Source: Actinotalea sp. Marseille-Q4924 (GTDB lineage: Bacteria; Actinomycetota; Actinomycetes; Actinomycetales; Cellulomonadaceae). Taken from it: a DNA stretch of 64,000 nucleotides. Below are positions 27,005-35,583 of this stretch, one piece after another; the first letter of the stretch is position 1; every line of letters begins with the position of its first letter. Under the pieces are notes generated by a model. That model made no database searches. It was not told where the DNA came from and worked only from the letters and a program-made list of their open reading frames with translations. The stretch covers positions 62,001 through 126,000 of the forward strand of contig NZ_CAKAKB010000006.1 of NCBI RefSeq assembly GCF_916618755.1, in the 5' to 3' direction. The translations under genes were made by a program, and so were the position numbers.

Positions 27005-28599
27005 CGGAGGCTCCCGTCGTCGTCGCTCGTCAGGGCGGAGCGGCGCAGCTTGTGCAGGGCGGTGCGCGGCAGCGCGTCCACGACGGTGACGTGGCGCGGG
27101 GCCTTGAACGCCGCGAGGTGTGCGCGGCAGTGGGCGACGACGTCGTCGGTGGTGACCGACGCGCCGGGCTCGAGGACGACGTAGGCGTGGCCGACCTGAC
27201 CCCAGCGCGGGTCGGGCACGCCGACGACGGCGGCCTCGGCGATCGCGGGGTGCTGGGTGAGCACAGCCTCGACCTGGGCCGGGGAGATGTTCTCCCCGCC
27301 GGAGATGTACATGTCGTCGAGCCGGTCGACGACGCGGAACCAGCCTTCGGCGTCGCGCTCGACGTAGTCGCCGGTGTGCAGCCAGCCGTCCCGGCGGGCG
27401 GCACGGGTGCTCTCCGGGTCCCGGAAGTACTCGGCGAAGACCGCCGGCCCGCGGACCAGCAGCTCGCCGCGCGCCGGGCCGTGCAGCGGCCGACCGGTCA
27501 GCGGGTCCCGCACGGCGACGTCGACGTACGGGTACGGCTTGCCGACGGAGCCGACGTGCTTCTCCGCGTCCGCCGGCGGGAGCCCCAGCACGTTGGGGCC
27601 GGCCTCGGTGAGCCCGTAGCCCTGCAGGATCCGCACGCCGCGGCCGTGCCACGTCCGCAGCAGGTCCTCCTCCATGGGCGCCCCGCCGACGACGGCGTAG
27701 CGCAGGCTCGAGAGGTCCGCGTCGGCGAAGGCCGGGTGGTCGGCCATGAGGCGGTACGTCGCGGGGACGCCCATGAGCGTCGTCACGCCGTGGCGCGCCA
27801 GGAGCCCCAGCGCGCGACCGGCGTCGAACTCGCTCTCGAGGACGACGGTCGCCCCGGTCCACCACGCGAGCAGCGGCTGGACGTTCCAGCCGCCGACGTG
27901 GAACTGCGGCAGGACGGCCAGGACGACGTCGTCGGTCCCGAGCGGCGCGACGCCGTTGAGGGACAGGTTCGTCCAGAAGCAGTTGGCGTGCGTGAGGACC
28001 ACGCCCTTGGGCGAGCGGGAGGTGCCCGACGTGTAGATCTGGAGCAGGGCGTCGTCGTCGTGGACAGCCCGCCGGCCGGCGTCGGGGGGCGCCTCGAGAC
28101 GCACCGGACCGGGGACGTGCTGCTCGACGCCGTCCGGCCCGAGGAGCTCCACCGCGGGCGCGGGGGACGACGACCCCACGGCGTCCTGCGCCGCCGCCAC
28201 GAGCGGACGCTCCGCGAGCAGCAGGACGGCGCGGCTGTGCCGCAGCTGGTGCTCCAGCTCCTCCGGCGCGAGCCGCCAGGACAGCGGGACGAGCACGAGG
28301 CCGGTCCGGGCGCACGCCATGAAGAGGACGACGTGGTCGGTGCTGTTCCGGGTCAGCGTCGCGACCCGGTCGCCGACGAGGTAGCCCGCGCGCTGCAGCC
28401 GGCGGGCCAGCGCCTCGGCGCGCGCGTCGAGCTCCGCGTAGGTCGTGGTCCGGCCGTCCTCGACGACGGCGGCGTGGTCGGGAGCGAGGCGTGCGCGGTC
28501 GCAGACCCAGCGGCCGAGCGTGTGCAGCCCGTCCGCCGACCGGTCCTCGTGGCGTGCCGCGCCGATGCCGGGCTCCGTGGGCACGGTCGGGGGGATCAC
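27001..28599 (-). CDS. Acyl-CoA synthetase / AMP-dependent ligase
   Basis: The product has 532 residues and belongs to the ANL superfamily. The P-loop is YTSGTSRSPKGVVLTHAN. A5 is GYGLTEAG, A7/A8 is GWLHTGDYVERDAEGWFRVVDR, and the core is DDMYISGGENISP. The A10 Lys is near LPRTALHKLRR, where the usual Gly is His. Length and motifs fit medium- or long-chain-type acid:CoA ligases, not acetoacetyl-CoA synthetase, which is longer. The GTG start overlaps the permease stop (GTGA). It would activate the imported acid as its CoA thioester. Confidence 0.9.
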   Translation of the reverse strand: MIPPTVPTEPGIGAARHEDRSADGLHTLGRWVCDRARLAPDHAAVVEDGRTTTYAELDARAEALARRLQRAGYLVGDRVATLTRNSTDHVVLFMACARTGLVLVPLSWRLAPEELEHQLRHSRAVLLLAERPLVAAAQDAVGSSSPAPAVELLGPDGVEQHVPGPVRLEAPPDAGRRAVHDDDALLQIYTSGTSRSPKGVVLTHANCFWTNLSLNGVAPLGTDDVVLAVLPQFHVGGWNVQPLLAWWTGATVVLESEFDAGRALGLLARHGVTTLMGVPATYRLMADHPAFADADLSSLRYAVVGGAPMEEDLLRTWHGRGVRILQGYGLTEAGPNVLGLPPADAEKHVGSVGKPYPYVDVAVRDPLTGRPLHGPARGELLVRGPAVFAEYFRDPESTRAARRDGWLHTGDYVERDAEGWFRVVDRLDDMYISGGENISPAQVEAVLTQHPAIAEAAVVGVPDPRWGQVGHAYVVLEPGASVTTDDVVAHCRAHLAAFKAPRHVTVVDALPRTALHKLRRSALTSDDDGSLR

Positions 28600-29771
28600 G
28601 CGCGCCCCCGGCCGTCACGCCCGGGTCGCAGGCGGGCGGCGGCGCCCGCCAGGCCACCCGGCATGAAGAGGACGACGAGCACGAACAGCGTCCCCAGCGT
28701 GAAGAGCGGCTCGGACAGCGGCACGTGCAGCACGGCGGGGAGGCCGTCCACGAGGTCGGACGACGCGAAGACCGAGAGCCGCTGGTCGAGGAGCGTGTAG
28801 AGGACGGCCCCGACGACGGCGCCCCAGCGCGACCCGACCCCACCGAGCACCACCATGACGAGCAGGGTGATCGTGAGGTCGGCCGACGTGATCGTCGGCA
28901 CGGCCTGGGACTGCAGGAGCAGGTACGCCATGCCGACGACGGCGGCGAGGGCCCCGGCGACGGCGAACGTCAGCAGCCGGATGAGGTAGGGCTGCTGACC
29001 GATCACCCGGACGCGCAGCTCGTTCTCGCGGGTCGCCTCCACGACGTGGCCGGCGCGGGAGCGCTGGAACCACGTCACGACGACGTAGACGACGACGAGC
29101 ACCGCGAGCGCCAGCCAGTAGACGTTGCGGGTGTCGGCCACGCCCACGAGCCAGTCCGGGACGTGGGCGGTGCGGAGCCCGACGCCCTCCTCGCCCCCGG
29201 TCCAGCCGCCGAGGTCACGGCGCGCGACGACGTTCCCGGCCTGGGCGAAGGCGAGGGTCACCATCGCGAAGGACACCCCGGACACGCGCAGGGAGATCGC
29301 CCCGACGAGGTTCGCCAGCACCACGACACCCACGAGGACCAGCACGCCCGCGACGAGCAACGGCACGTCCGTGCGCTGCAGCACGACCGCGAGCCCGTAG
29401 GCCCCGGCGGCGAAGTACAGCGCGTGACCGAAGCTGAGCATGCCGGCGACGCCGTAGAGCAGGTGGTAGCTCAGCGCGAGCGCGGCGTAGAGGAGGCAGA
29501 GCGCCATGAGGTGGAGCGCGCCCGGCGTGTAGGTGGGGCCGGGCAGCACCCCGGGCACGTGGAGGTTGAAGAGCGGCAGGCAGGCGAGGACCACCGCGGC
29601 GACGGCGGCCCCGACCCACGGCGCCGCGCCGCGTCGGCGCGACGGCGGGGCGGCCAGGCGGGCGGCGAGCCCCGCGCCGTCGGACGGGGCGCCGCCGTCG
29701 GCGCGCACGGCCTCGGGCCGGGAGTCGCTCGTCGGCGGGGTGCTCGTGGGCGTGCTCATGGGGGTGGTCAT
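28596..29771 (-). CDS. HAAT-family ABC permease (LivM type)
   Basis: The product has 391 residues with about 8-10 membrane segments. ALSYHLLYGVAGMLSFGHALYFAAGAYGLAV and VEATRENELRVRVIGQQPYLIRLLTFAVAGALAAVVGMAYLL are LivM signatures. A Ser/Thr/Pro-rich tail of about 45 residues precedes the first segment. It pairs with the LivH-type permease. The family mostly moves branched-chain amino acids, amides or small organic and aromatic acids; the local context favours an organic acid. The 4-bp overlap with livH supports the ATG at 29771. Confidence 0.9.
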   Translation of the reverse strand: MTTPMSTPTSTPPTSDSRPEAVRADGGAPSDGAGLAARLAAPPSRRRGAAPWVGAAVAAVVLACLPLFNLHVPGVLPGPTYTPGALHLMALCLLYAALALSYHLLYGVAGMLSFGHALYFAAGAYGLAVVLQRTDVPLLVAGVLVLVGVVVLANLVGAISLRVSGVSFAMVTLAFAQAGNVVARRDLGGWTGGEEGVGLRTAHVPDWLVGVADTRNVYWLALAVLVVVYVVVTWFQRSRAGHVVEATRENELRVRVIGQQPYLIRLLTFAVAGALAAVVGMAYLLLQSQAVPTITSADLTITLLVMVVLGGVGSRWGAVVGAVLYTLLDQRLSVFASSDLVDGLPAVLHVPLSEPLFTLGTLFVLVVLFMPGGLAGAAARLRPGRDGRGRA

Positions 29772-30643
29772 GCCGCCTTCGCTCCCATCAGGCCGGACGG
29801 ACGCACGAGGAGGACGAGGGCCAGCGCGAGCACCGCGATGAGGTCCCCGATGCCGAGGTAGTAGTTGGCGAACTGCTGCGGGACGGCCACGAGGACGGCC
29901 GCGAGGGCGGCACCGGTGAGCGACCCGAGCCCGCCGATGACGGTGACGATGAACGCGAAGATGAGCAGCGTGCCGCCGAGGTGCGCGGAGACGTACCCGA
30001 AGTACTGCGACGCGAGCACGCCGCCCAGGCCGGCTGCCGCGCCGCCGATCGTGAAGACGAGGGTGAAGGACTTCCGGACGTCGATCCCGAGGGCGGTCAC
30101 CATGGACCGGTTCTCCACGCCGGCCCGGATCACGAGCCCGTAGCGCGTGTGCTTGAGGAAGAGGACCAGCCCCACCAGCACCGCGACGGCGGCGCCGATC
30201 GCGAGGAACCGGTCGTTCGGGACGTTCGCGCCCAGGACCGCCGTGGTCCGGTCCAGCCACGCCGGACCGGAGATGAAGATCGGGTCCGTGCCCCACACGC
30301 CCTCGTAGAGGGCGACCGTCACGAGCCCGAGCCCGACGGTGATGAGCACCTGCTCGATGTGCCGCTCGTACAGCGGGCGGATGAGGAGCAGCTCGCTGAG
30401 GGCGGCGATCGCCGCGCCGGCGAGCGCCCCGACGACGACGGCCAGGGTGAAGCCGCCCCAGCTCGTCGCGCCCATGAGCCGCGAGACCTCGAACCCGACG
30501 AAGGCCCCGAGGGTGAGGAAGGCGCCGTGCGCGAAGTTGAGGACGCCCATGAGGCCGTAGATGAGGGACAGGCCCGACGCGACGAGGAAGTACAGCGCCC
30601 CGAGGCCGAGCCCGGTGATGAGCAGCAGGACGGTGATGCTCAC
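29768..30643 (-). CDS. HAAT-family ABC permease (LivH type)
   Basis: The product has 291 residues and about 8 membrane segments. GLSLIYGLMGVLNFAHGAFLTLGAF is the defining N-terminal motif, and ENRSMVTALGIDVRKSFTLVFTIGGAAAGLGGVL is the cytoplasmic coupling region for the ATPases. The start overlaps the LivF stop, the end overlaps the LivM start. It forms the pore with LivM. Confidence 0.92.
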   Translation of the reverse strand: MSITVLLLITGLGLGALYFLVASGLSLIYGLMGVLNFAHGAFLTLGAFVGFEVSRLMGATSWGGFTLAVVVGALAGAAIAALSELLLIRPLYERHIEQVLITVGLGLVTVALYEGVWGTDPIFISGPAWLDRTTAVLGANVPNDRFLAIGAAVAVLVGLVLFLKHTRYGLVIRAGVENRSMVTALGIDVRKSFTLVFTIGGAAAGLGGVLASQYFGYVSAHLGGTLLIFAFIVTVIGGLGSLTGAALAAVLVAVPQQFANYYLGIGDLIAVLALALVLLVRPSGLMGAKAA

Positions 30644-31392
30644 GGGCGGGCCTCCTCGGCGGTGCGGTGGGTGCGCGGGGGTGCGGCACCGGGCTCCTCG
30701 GCGTGGACGCCCAGGTAGCGCCTGACGGCCGCCTCGTCGCCGAGCAGGTCGGCAGCGGGACCGGCGTGCACGACCCGCCCGCCGTCGATGACGACGACGT
30801 CCTGCGCCAGGCGCTCGATCACCTGGAGGTTCTGCTCGACGAGCAGGATCGGCACGGTTCGTGCCGCCTCCTCCAGCGCCACCGCCAGCTCCGTGACGAT
30901 CTTCGGCGCGAGTCCCTTGGTCGGCTCGTCCACGAGGAGGAGCCGGTTGCGGTTGAGCAGGGCGCGGGCCATCGACAGCATCTGCTGCTGCCCGCCGGAC
31001 AACGTCCCCGCGCGCTGCGCCGAGCGTCGGACGAGGTCCGGGAACAGGGCCTCCACGAGGTCCCGCCGCGGCTCGCGGTCGCGGACGGCGAGCCGCAGGT
31101 TCTCCTCGACGGTGAGCCCCGTGAAGACCTCGCGGTCCTCGGGCACGTAGCCGACGCCGCGCCGGACGATCCGGTGGGTCGGCTCGCGGTCGATCGGCTC
31201 GCCGTCGAGCAGGACGGTGCCGGTGCGGTCGATGAGCCCCAGGACCGCCTTGATCGTGGAGGTCTTGCCGACGCCGTTGCGCCCCAGCACCGCCGTGACC
31301 CCGGTCGCCGGGACGGTGAACGAGACGTCCTCGACGACCTGCTGGCCGGCGATGGACGCGGACAGGTTCCGGACCTCCAGGACGGCGCTCAT
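30640..31392 (-). CDS. HAAT-family ABC ATPase (LivF type)
   Basis: The product has 250 residues. Walker A is GRNGVGKTSTIK, the signature is LSGGQQQMLSMARAL and Walker B is LLLVDEPTKGLAP. GVGYVPEDREVFTGLTVEENL is a LivF hallmark. It hydrolyses ATP with LivG to drive import. Its last 20 residues are a Pro/Arg-rich tail. The start overlaps the LivG stop by 4 bp. Confidence 0.92.
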   Translation of the reverse strand: MSAVLEVRNLSASIAGQQVVEDVSFTVPATGVTAVLGRNGVGKTSTIKAVLGLIDRTGTVLLDGEPIDREPTHRIVRRGVGYVPEDREVFTGLTVEENLRLAVRDREPRRDLVEALFPDLVRRSAQRAGTLSGGQQQMLSMARALLNRNRLLLVDEPTKGLAPKIVTELAVALEEAARTVPILLVEQNLQVIERLAQDVVVIDGGRVVHAGPAADLLGDEAAVRRYLGVHAEEPGAAPPRTHRTAEEARP

Positions 31393-32180
31393 GCGGCCGT
31401 GCCCAGATAGGCGCTCTGCACGCGCGGGTCGGCCATGATCGTCGCCGGGTCGTCGAACGCGAGCACGCGGCCCTGGTCCAGGACCGCGACGCGCTCCACG
31501 AGGCCCAGGACGACGTCGATGTGGTGCTCCACCATGAGGACGGTGCACGCGTGGTCGCGGTGCAGCCGCCGGATGACGTCGCTCAGGCCGGGGACGTCCG
31601 CGCGGGCGACGCCCGCCATGGGCTCGTCGAGCAGGATGACCGAGGGCTCCATGGCGAGCAGCACGGCGATCTCCAGCTTGCGCTTGTCGCCGTGCGAGAG
31701 GCCGCCGGCGAGGACGTCCGCACGGTGCGCCAGGTCCACGTCCTCGAGGTGACCCAGGGCCGTCGTCGTCGCCTCGTCGCCCCGGCGCGGGAAGCGCAGG
31801 AACGAGAGGTTCCCTCCGAGGCGGCGCTGCGCGGCGAGGCGGACGTTCTCGAGGACGCTCAGCCCGGCGAAGAGGCTCGACGTCTGGAACGTGCGGCCCA
31901 GCCCGGCCTGCGCGCGCCGGTGGATCGGCGCGTGGGTGATGTCCGCGCCGTCGAGCAGGACGCGGCCAGCCGTCGCCCGGTGCACGCCGGAGATCATGTT
32001 GAACAGCGTGGTCTTCCCCGCACCGTTCGGCCCGATGACGCCGATCATCTCGCCGGGGCGGACGTCGAGGTCGACGTCGCTGAGGATGTGGATGCCGCCG
32101 ACCTGGAACGACAGCTGCTCGACGACGAGCGCGCCGCCCGCGGTGCGGGTGCCGCCGGCCGACGACGAGGGGGTGGGCAT
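31389..32180 (-). CDS. HAAT-family ABC ATPase (LivG type)
   Basis: The product has 263 residues. Walker A is GPNGAGKTTLFN, the signature motif has the LivG form LSHGDKRKLEIAVLL, and Walker B is VILLDEPMAGV. The C-terminus VQSAYLG is a LivG ending. The ATG at 32180 follows GGGAGA on the minus strand. It lies 79 bp after the binding-protein gene, with a strong hairpin between them that probably lowers its expression relative to the binding protein. Confidence 0.92.
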   Translation of the reverse strand: MPTPSSSAGGTRTAGGALVVEQLSFQVGGIHILSDVDLDVRPGEMIGVIGPNGAGKTTLFNMISGVHRATAGRVLLDGADITHAPIHRRAQAGLGRTFQTSSLFAGLSVLENVRLAAQRRLGGNLSFLRFPRRGDEATTTALGHLEDVDLAHRADVLAGGLSHGDKRKLEIAVLLAMEPSVILLDEPMAGVARADVPGLSDVIRRLHRDHACTVLMVEHHIDVVLGLVERVAVLDQGRVLAFDDPATIMADPRVQSAYLGTAA

Positions 32181-32219
32181 GGGCTCTCCCGTTCGGAGGG
32201 TGCGGGTGCGTCGTGGAGG

Positions 32220-32256
32220 GGGTGCCGCGCCGGGGTGCGACCCCGGCGCGGCACCC
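32220..32256 (-). terminator. Intercistronic hairpin between the binding-protein gene and livG
   Basis: A perfect 16-bp G:C-rich stem (32220-32235 with 32241-32256) closes a five-base loop. It follows the binding-protein stop (32260) and precedes the LivG start (32180). Such hairpins usually act as partial terminators or 3'-stabilisers, keeping the periplasmic-type binding protein in excess over the membrane components. Confidence 0.8.
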
Positions 32257-32259
32257 GCG

Positions 32260-33504
32260 TCAGCTCGCCTCGGGCGGGGCGATGTCCTCGCCCGCGACCT
32301 CGGCGACGAGCTCGGGGGTCCAGCCGCCGTTGCCGTCGGACACGAGCCGCACCTGGTACATGGGCTGGATGAGGGCGTGGTCGGACGCGCGGATCTCGTA
32401 CGAGCCCTTGGGTCCGTCGAACTGCCAGCCCTCCAGGGCCGTGCGCATGGCGTCGACGTCGTCCGCGCCGCCCGCCTCCTCGATCGCCCGCACGATCATC
32501 TGCGCGGCGACGAAGCCGTCGGGGGTGAAGAGGTCGACGGTGCCGCCGGCGCCCTCGACGTGCTCGGCCATCGCCTGGGCGACCTCGTTGTCCGCCGCAC
32601 CGCCGAAGAAGTGGTTGAGGAAGTCGATCTTCTCCGACGCGGCCCCGAAGGCCCCGTAGGTGGCGACGTCACCGAGGCCGGTGACGACCGTGGTGCCGTC
32701 GAGGACACCCTGCTGGTCGAGCGCCTGCCACATCGCGCCCGACGTCGCCCCGGCCCACGCGACGAACACCATCTCCGGCTGGGCCTGGAGCACCTGCGCC
32801 GCGAACGGCGTGAACTCCGTGACGTCCTCCGGCACGAGGACGCTGCTGACCTCGGCGCCCTGCGCACCGAGCACGCCCTGGACGGCGGCGAGGTTGCCCT
32901 GGCCGAACGCGTTGTCCTGGGCGAAGACGACGACCTTCTTGCCCTCGGGCTCGATGAACGAGCCGGCGGTGGCGACGTCCTGCAGGGACTGGCGGCCGGA
33001 GCGGAACGTGTACTCGTTGACGCCGCTGATGGCGTCGGCGGCGGCCGGCCCGGAGATGTAGAGGACCTCGTTCTGCGCCGCCTGCTCGGCGAGCGCCAGC
33101 GCGACGCCCGACGACGCCGTGCCCGCGAGGATCGTGTAGCCCTGACCGATGAGGTCGCGGGCCTGCGCGACGGCGCGGTCGGTGTCGCCGCCGTCGTCGG
33201 TGATGGTGATGTTCAGCGGCCGGCCGTCGACCTCGCCCGTGCCGTCGGTGGCGAAGTCGAACCCCGCCTCGAGGCCGGCGAGGTACGCCTCGCCGTAGGT
33301 GGCCAGCGGGCCGGTGGTGGACGTGATGATGCCGACGTCGATCGGGTCCCCGCCCGCCGCCTCGTCGTCGGACTGCTCGGCGCCGTCGGCGGTGGCACCC
33401 GGTGCGGGGTCCTCCGAGGCGTCCGGGCTGGGGGCGCAGGCGCCCAGGGCGAGGGCCGTCGTCGTGACGACGGCCAGCGCGAGAGACCTCTTCGTGACGC
33501 GCAT
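32260..33504 (-). CDS. HAAT-family substrate-binding lipoprotein (LivK-like)
   Basis: The product has 414 residues. MRVTKRS plus a hydrophobic core ends in the lipobox LALGAC, so it is lipid-anchored outside the membrane. An acidic Asp/Glu/Ala linker of about 30 residues follows, then a type I periplasmic fold starting IDVGIITSTTGPLATYG. DDGGDTDRAVAQARDLI and YISGPAAADAI are typical of the family. The fold is used for branched-chain amino acids and also for amides, aromatic acids and other organic acids. It is the first gene of the long catabolic operon and has its own promoter immediately upstream. Confidence 0.92.
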   Translation of the reverse strand: MRVTKRSLALAVVTTTALALGACAPSPDASEDPAPGATADGAEQSDDEAAGGDPIDVGIITSTTGPLATYGEAYLAGLEAGFDFATDGTGEVDGRPLNITITDDGGDTDRAVAQARDLIGQGYTILAGTASSGVALALAEQAAQNEVLYISGPAAADAISGVNEYTFRSGRQSLQDVATAGSFIEPEGKKVVVFAQDNAFGQGNLAAVQGVLGAQGAEVSSVLVPEDVTEFTPFAAQVLQAQPEMVFVAWAGATSGAMWQALDQQGVLDGTTVVTGLGDVATYGAFGAASEKIDFLNHFFGGAADNEVAQAMAEHVEGAGGTVDLFTPDGFVAAQMIVRAIEEAGGADDVDAMRTALEGWQFDGPKGSYEIRASDHALIQPMYQVRLVSDGNGGWTPELVAEVAGEDIAPPEAS

Positions 33505-33571
33505 GAGCGGACCTTCCTGGTACGGCGACGCCGTCGTCGCCGAAAACTGAGAGGTGATTCAGGTCTTGGGA

Positions 33572-33600
33572 ACGATGCCGCGAGAACCTCTCGATGTCAA
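33572..33600 (-). promoter_or_regulatory. Promoter of the hydroxyacid operon
   Basis: On the minus strand a perfect -35 TTGACA (33595-33600) is followed by a 17-base spacer and CATCGT (33572-33577) as -10. The start point would fall near 33565, giving a leader of about 60 bases to the binding-protein ATG. A perfect inverted repeat lies inside the spacer. Confidence 0.65.
33581..33593. promoter_or_regulatory. Candidate TetR operator in the promoter spacer
   Basis: CGAGA-ACC-TCTCG is a perfect 5-bp inverted repeat with a three-base centre, located between the -35 and -10 boxes. A related AGAGGT element recurs on the other strand at 33550-33556, within a CTGA-N8-TCAG repeat just downstream of the promoter. 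The operon-encoded TetR protein is the likely binder; this is inferred from position. Confidence 0.5.
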
Positions 33601-33625
33601 GACACCGGGTTCCGTGCGCGGGTCG

Positions 33626-34303
33626 TCAGGCGTGCTGCGTGATCCACGCGTGCATCGCGATGGCCGCCGCCGCGCCCGCGTTGATGGACCGCGTCGAGCC
33701 GAACTGGCGGATGTGCAGCACCACGTCGCACGCCGCGACGGCCTCGTCCGACAGGCCCGCACCCTCCTGACCGAGCAGGAGCACGCACGCGCGCGGCAGG
33801 GCGTACCCCTCGAGCGGCACCGACCCCGCGACGTTGTCGAGGCCGACGAGCGGGAGCCCTGCCCCCGCCGCCCAGCCCGCGAGCGCCGCGACGTCCGGGT
33901 GGTGGCGCACGTGCTGGTACCGGTCCGTCACCATCGCCCCGCGCCGGTTCCACCGCCGACGCCCGACGACGTGCACCTGCGCCGCGAGGAACGCGTTCGC
34001 GGTCCGGACCACGGACCCGATGTTGAGGTCGTGCGCCCAGTTCTCGATCGCCACGTGGAAGTCGTGGCGGCGCGTGTCGAGGTCCGCGACCACCGCCTCC
34101 ACCGTCCAGTACCGGTACCGGTCCACGACGTTGCGGCGGTCGCCGTGGGCCAGCAGCTCGGGGTCGTAGCGCGGGTCGAGCGGGGCGTCGGTGCCCGCAC
34201 CGCTGCGCGGCCACGCGTCGGACCCCCCCGGCCACGGACCGACGCCGACCTCCCGCGCCGGCCGGGCGTCGTCGTCGGCGGTCAGCGCCCCACCCCGCGC
34301 CAC
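33626..34303 (-). CDS. TrmH/SpoU-family RNA 2'-O-methyltransferase
   Basis: The product has about 225 residues. SPOUT motifs: NIGSVVRTANAF (motif 1), LLLGQEGAGLS (motif 2) and IRQFGSTRSINAGAAAAIAM (motif 3). The family methylates ribose 2'-OH in tRNA or rRNA with S-adenosylmethionine through a trefoil-knot fold. The start is uncertain. The conserved part begins near DPRYDPELLAHGDRRNVVDRY; a GTG at 34303 lies within the ABC permease gene end, and a CTG at 34285 overlaps the permease stop. Either way it appears translationally coupled to the ABC exporter genes, which may be coincidental. Confidence 0.85.
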   Translation of the reverse strand: MARGGALTADDDARPAREVGVGPWPGGSDAWPRSGAGTDAPLDPRYDPELLAHGDRRNVVDRYRYWTVEAVVADLDTRRHDFHVAIENWAHDLNIGSVVRTANAFLAAQVHVVGRRRWNRRGAMVTDRYQHVRHHPDVAALAGWAAGAGLPLVGLDNVAGSVPLEGYALPRACVLLLGQEGAGLSDEAVAACDVVLHIRQFGSTRSINAGAAAAIAMHAWITQHA

Positions 34304-35583
34304 GCCTGCCGCGCCGGCAGCCGCGACGCCGTGTGCAGGACCGCGTTGCGGTACAGCCGCGCCCCCAGCGCGACGAACGCGACGCCCGTCGCGAGCACCA
34401 CCAGCGCCGCGACGAACGGCTCCCACGGGTCCGCGTTGCCCAGGACGATGCGCGCCGGCATGAGCAGCGGGGCGGTGAACGGCACGTAGGACAGGATCCG
34501 CTGCACGGGGCCCGGCTCGATCGCGAAGATCGCGGTGAAGAACGGCACGACGACGAGGACCTGCATGACGACGGTCGTCGCGTTGAGGTCCTCCACGCGG
34601 GACGCCAGCGCCCCGGCGGCCGCCCACAGGCACGCGAGCATGACGAACCCGAGCAGGAAGAAGACGACGAACCAGCCGGACGCCGCGAGGACCTGCCCGA
34701 GGAGGTCCCCCCGACCCATGAGCATCGCACCGACGAGCCCGGCCCCCACGATGACGACGATCTGGCCCACCGCCATGACGGTGTTGCCGAGGACCTTGCC
34801 GGCCAGCAGCCAGCGCACCGGCAGGGCCGCGACGAGCAGCTCCACGACCCGGGACTGCTTCTCCTCCACGACGCTCTGCGCGATGGACATGCCGAACGTC
34901 AGGACCGAGATGTAGAAGAGGAACGCGAAGACGAGGACGAGGAGCTCCGGGGGCACGGAACCGGTCGGCTGCGCGTCCAGGACCGTCGTCCGCGGCTGTG
35001 TCGGGTCGATGAGCGCCATGACGTCCGCGCGGCTGAGCCCGGCCTCCTCGGCGGCGCGGGCGACCTGCAGCTGCGCGGAGGCGGCGCCGACGAGCACGTC
35101 CACCTCGGGCGGCACGCCCTCGCGTCCGAGCACCTGCAGGGCGGCGAGGTCGTCACCGACGACGGCGGCCGCGACGTCCTCGTCGAGGACGAGCCGCCGG
35201 GGGTCGGCCTCGGGTTCGAGGACGACGAGCTCGAGGTCGGCGGCCGGCAGGCCGGCGGGCTCGAGGAGCGCGGTGACGGGCGGCACGTCGTCGTCGTCCT
35301 GCTGCGCCTGGCGACCCAGCTCGGCGGCGAGCTCGACCGTCTGCTGGGCGGCGTCGCCCTGGACGGCGACCCGGAGCACGGGGACCTGCTGGCTCAGCAG
35401 GACCGGCACGACCGTCGCGACGGCCACGAGGAGGAGGAGGAAGGCGGTCGTGACGAGGAACGCCTTGTCGCGGAGCTTGACGCGGATCTCCCGGCCGGCG
35501 ACGACCCGGACGGCCGACAGCGCGCTGAGGCCGTCGTCGCGACCGGGGCTCACGTGGGGGGTCGCGTCCGGGGTCGTGCTCAT
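34282..35583 (-). CDS. ABC-2 type exporter permease (NatB-like)
   Basis: The product has 433 residues. A first membrane segment (about 43-62, after REIRVKLRDKAFLVTTAF) is followed by a large extracytoplasmic domain (to about 210), then five further segments. FGMSIAQSVVEEKQSRVVELLVAALPVRWLLAGKVLGN is the ABC2 consensus region of NatB/YhaP-type proteins. It pairs with the preceding ATPase gene, overlapping by 4 bp. NatAB-type exporters are linked to sodium or drug extrusion; the substrate here is unknown. Confidence 0.88.
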   Translation of the reverse strand: MSTTPDATPHVSPGRDDGLSALSAVRVVAGREIRVKLRDKAFLVTTAFLLLLVAVATVVPVLLSQQVPVLRVAVQGDAAQQTVELAAELGRQAQQDDDDVPPVTALLEPAGLPAADLELVVLEPEADPRRLVLDEDVAAAVVGDDLAALQVLGREGVPPEVDVLVGAASAQLQVARAAEEAGLSRADVMALIDPTQPRTTVLDAQPTGSVPPELLVLVFAFLFYISVLTFGMSIAQSVVEEKQSRVVELLVAALPVRWLLAGKVLGNTVMAVGQIVVIVGAGLVGAMLMGRGDLLGQVLAASGWFVVFFLLGFVMLACLWAAAGALASRVEDLNATTVVMQVLVVVPFFTAIFAIEPGPVQRILSYVPFTAPLLMPARIVLGNADPWEPFVAALVVLATGVAFVALGARLYRNAVLHTASRLPARQAWRGVGR

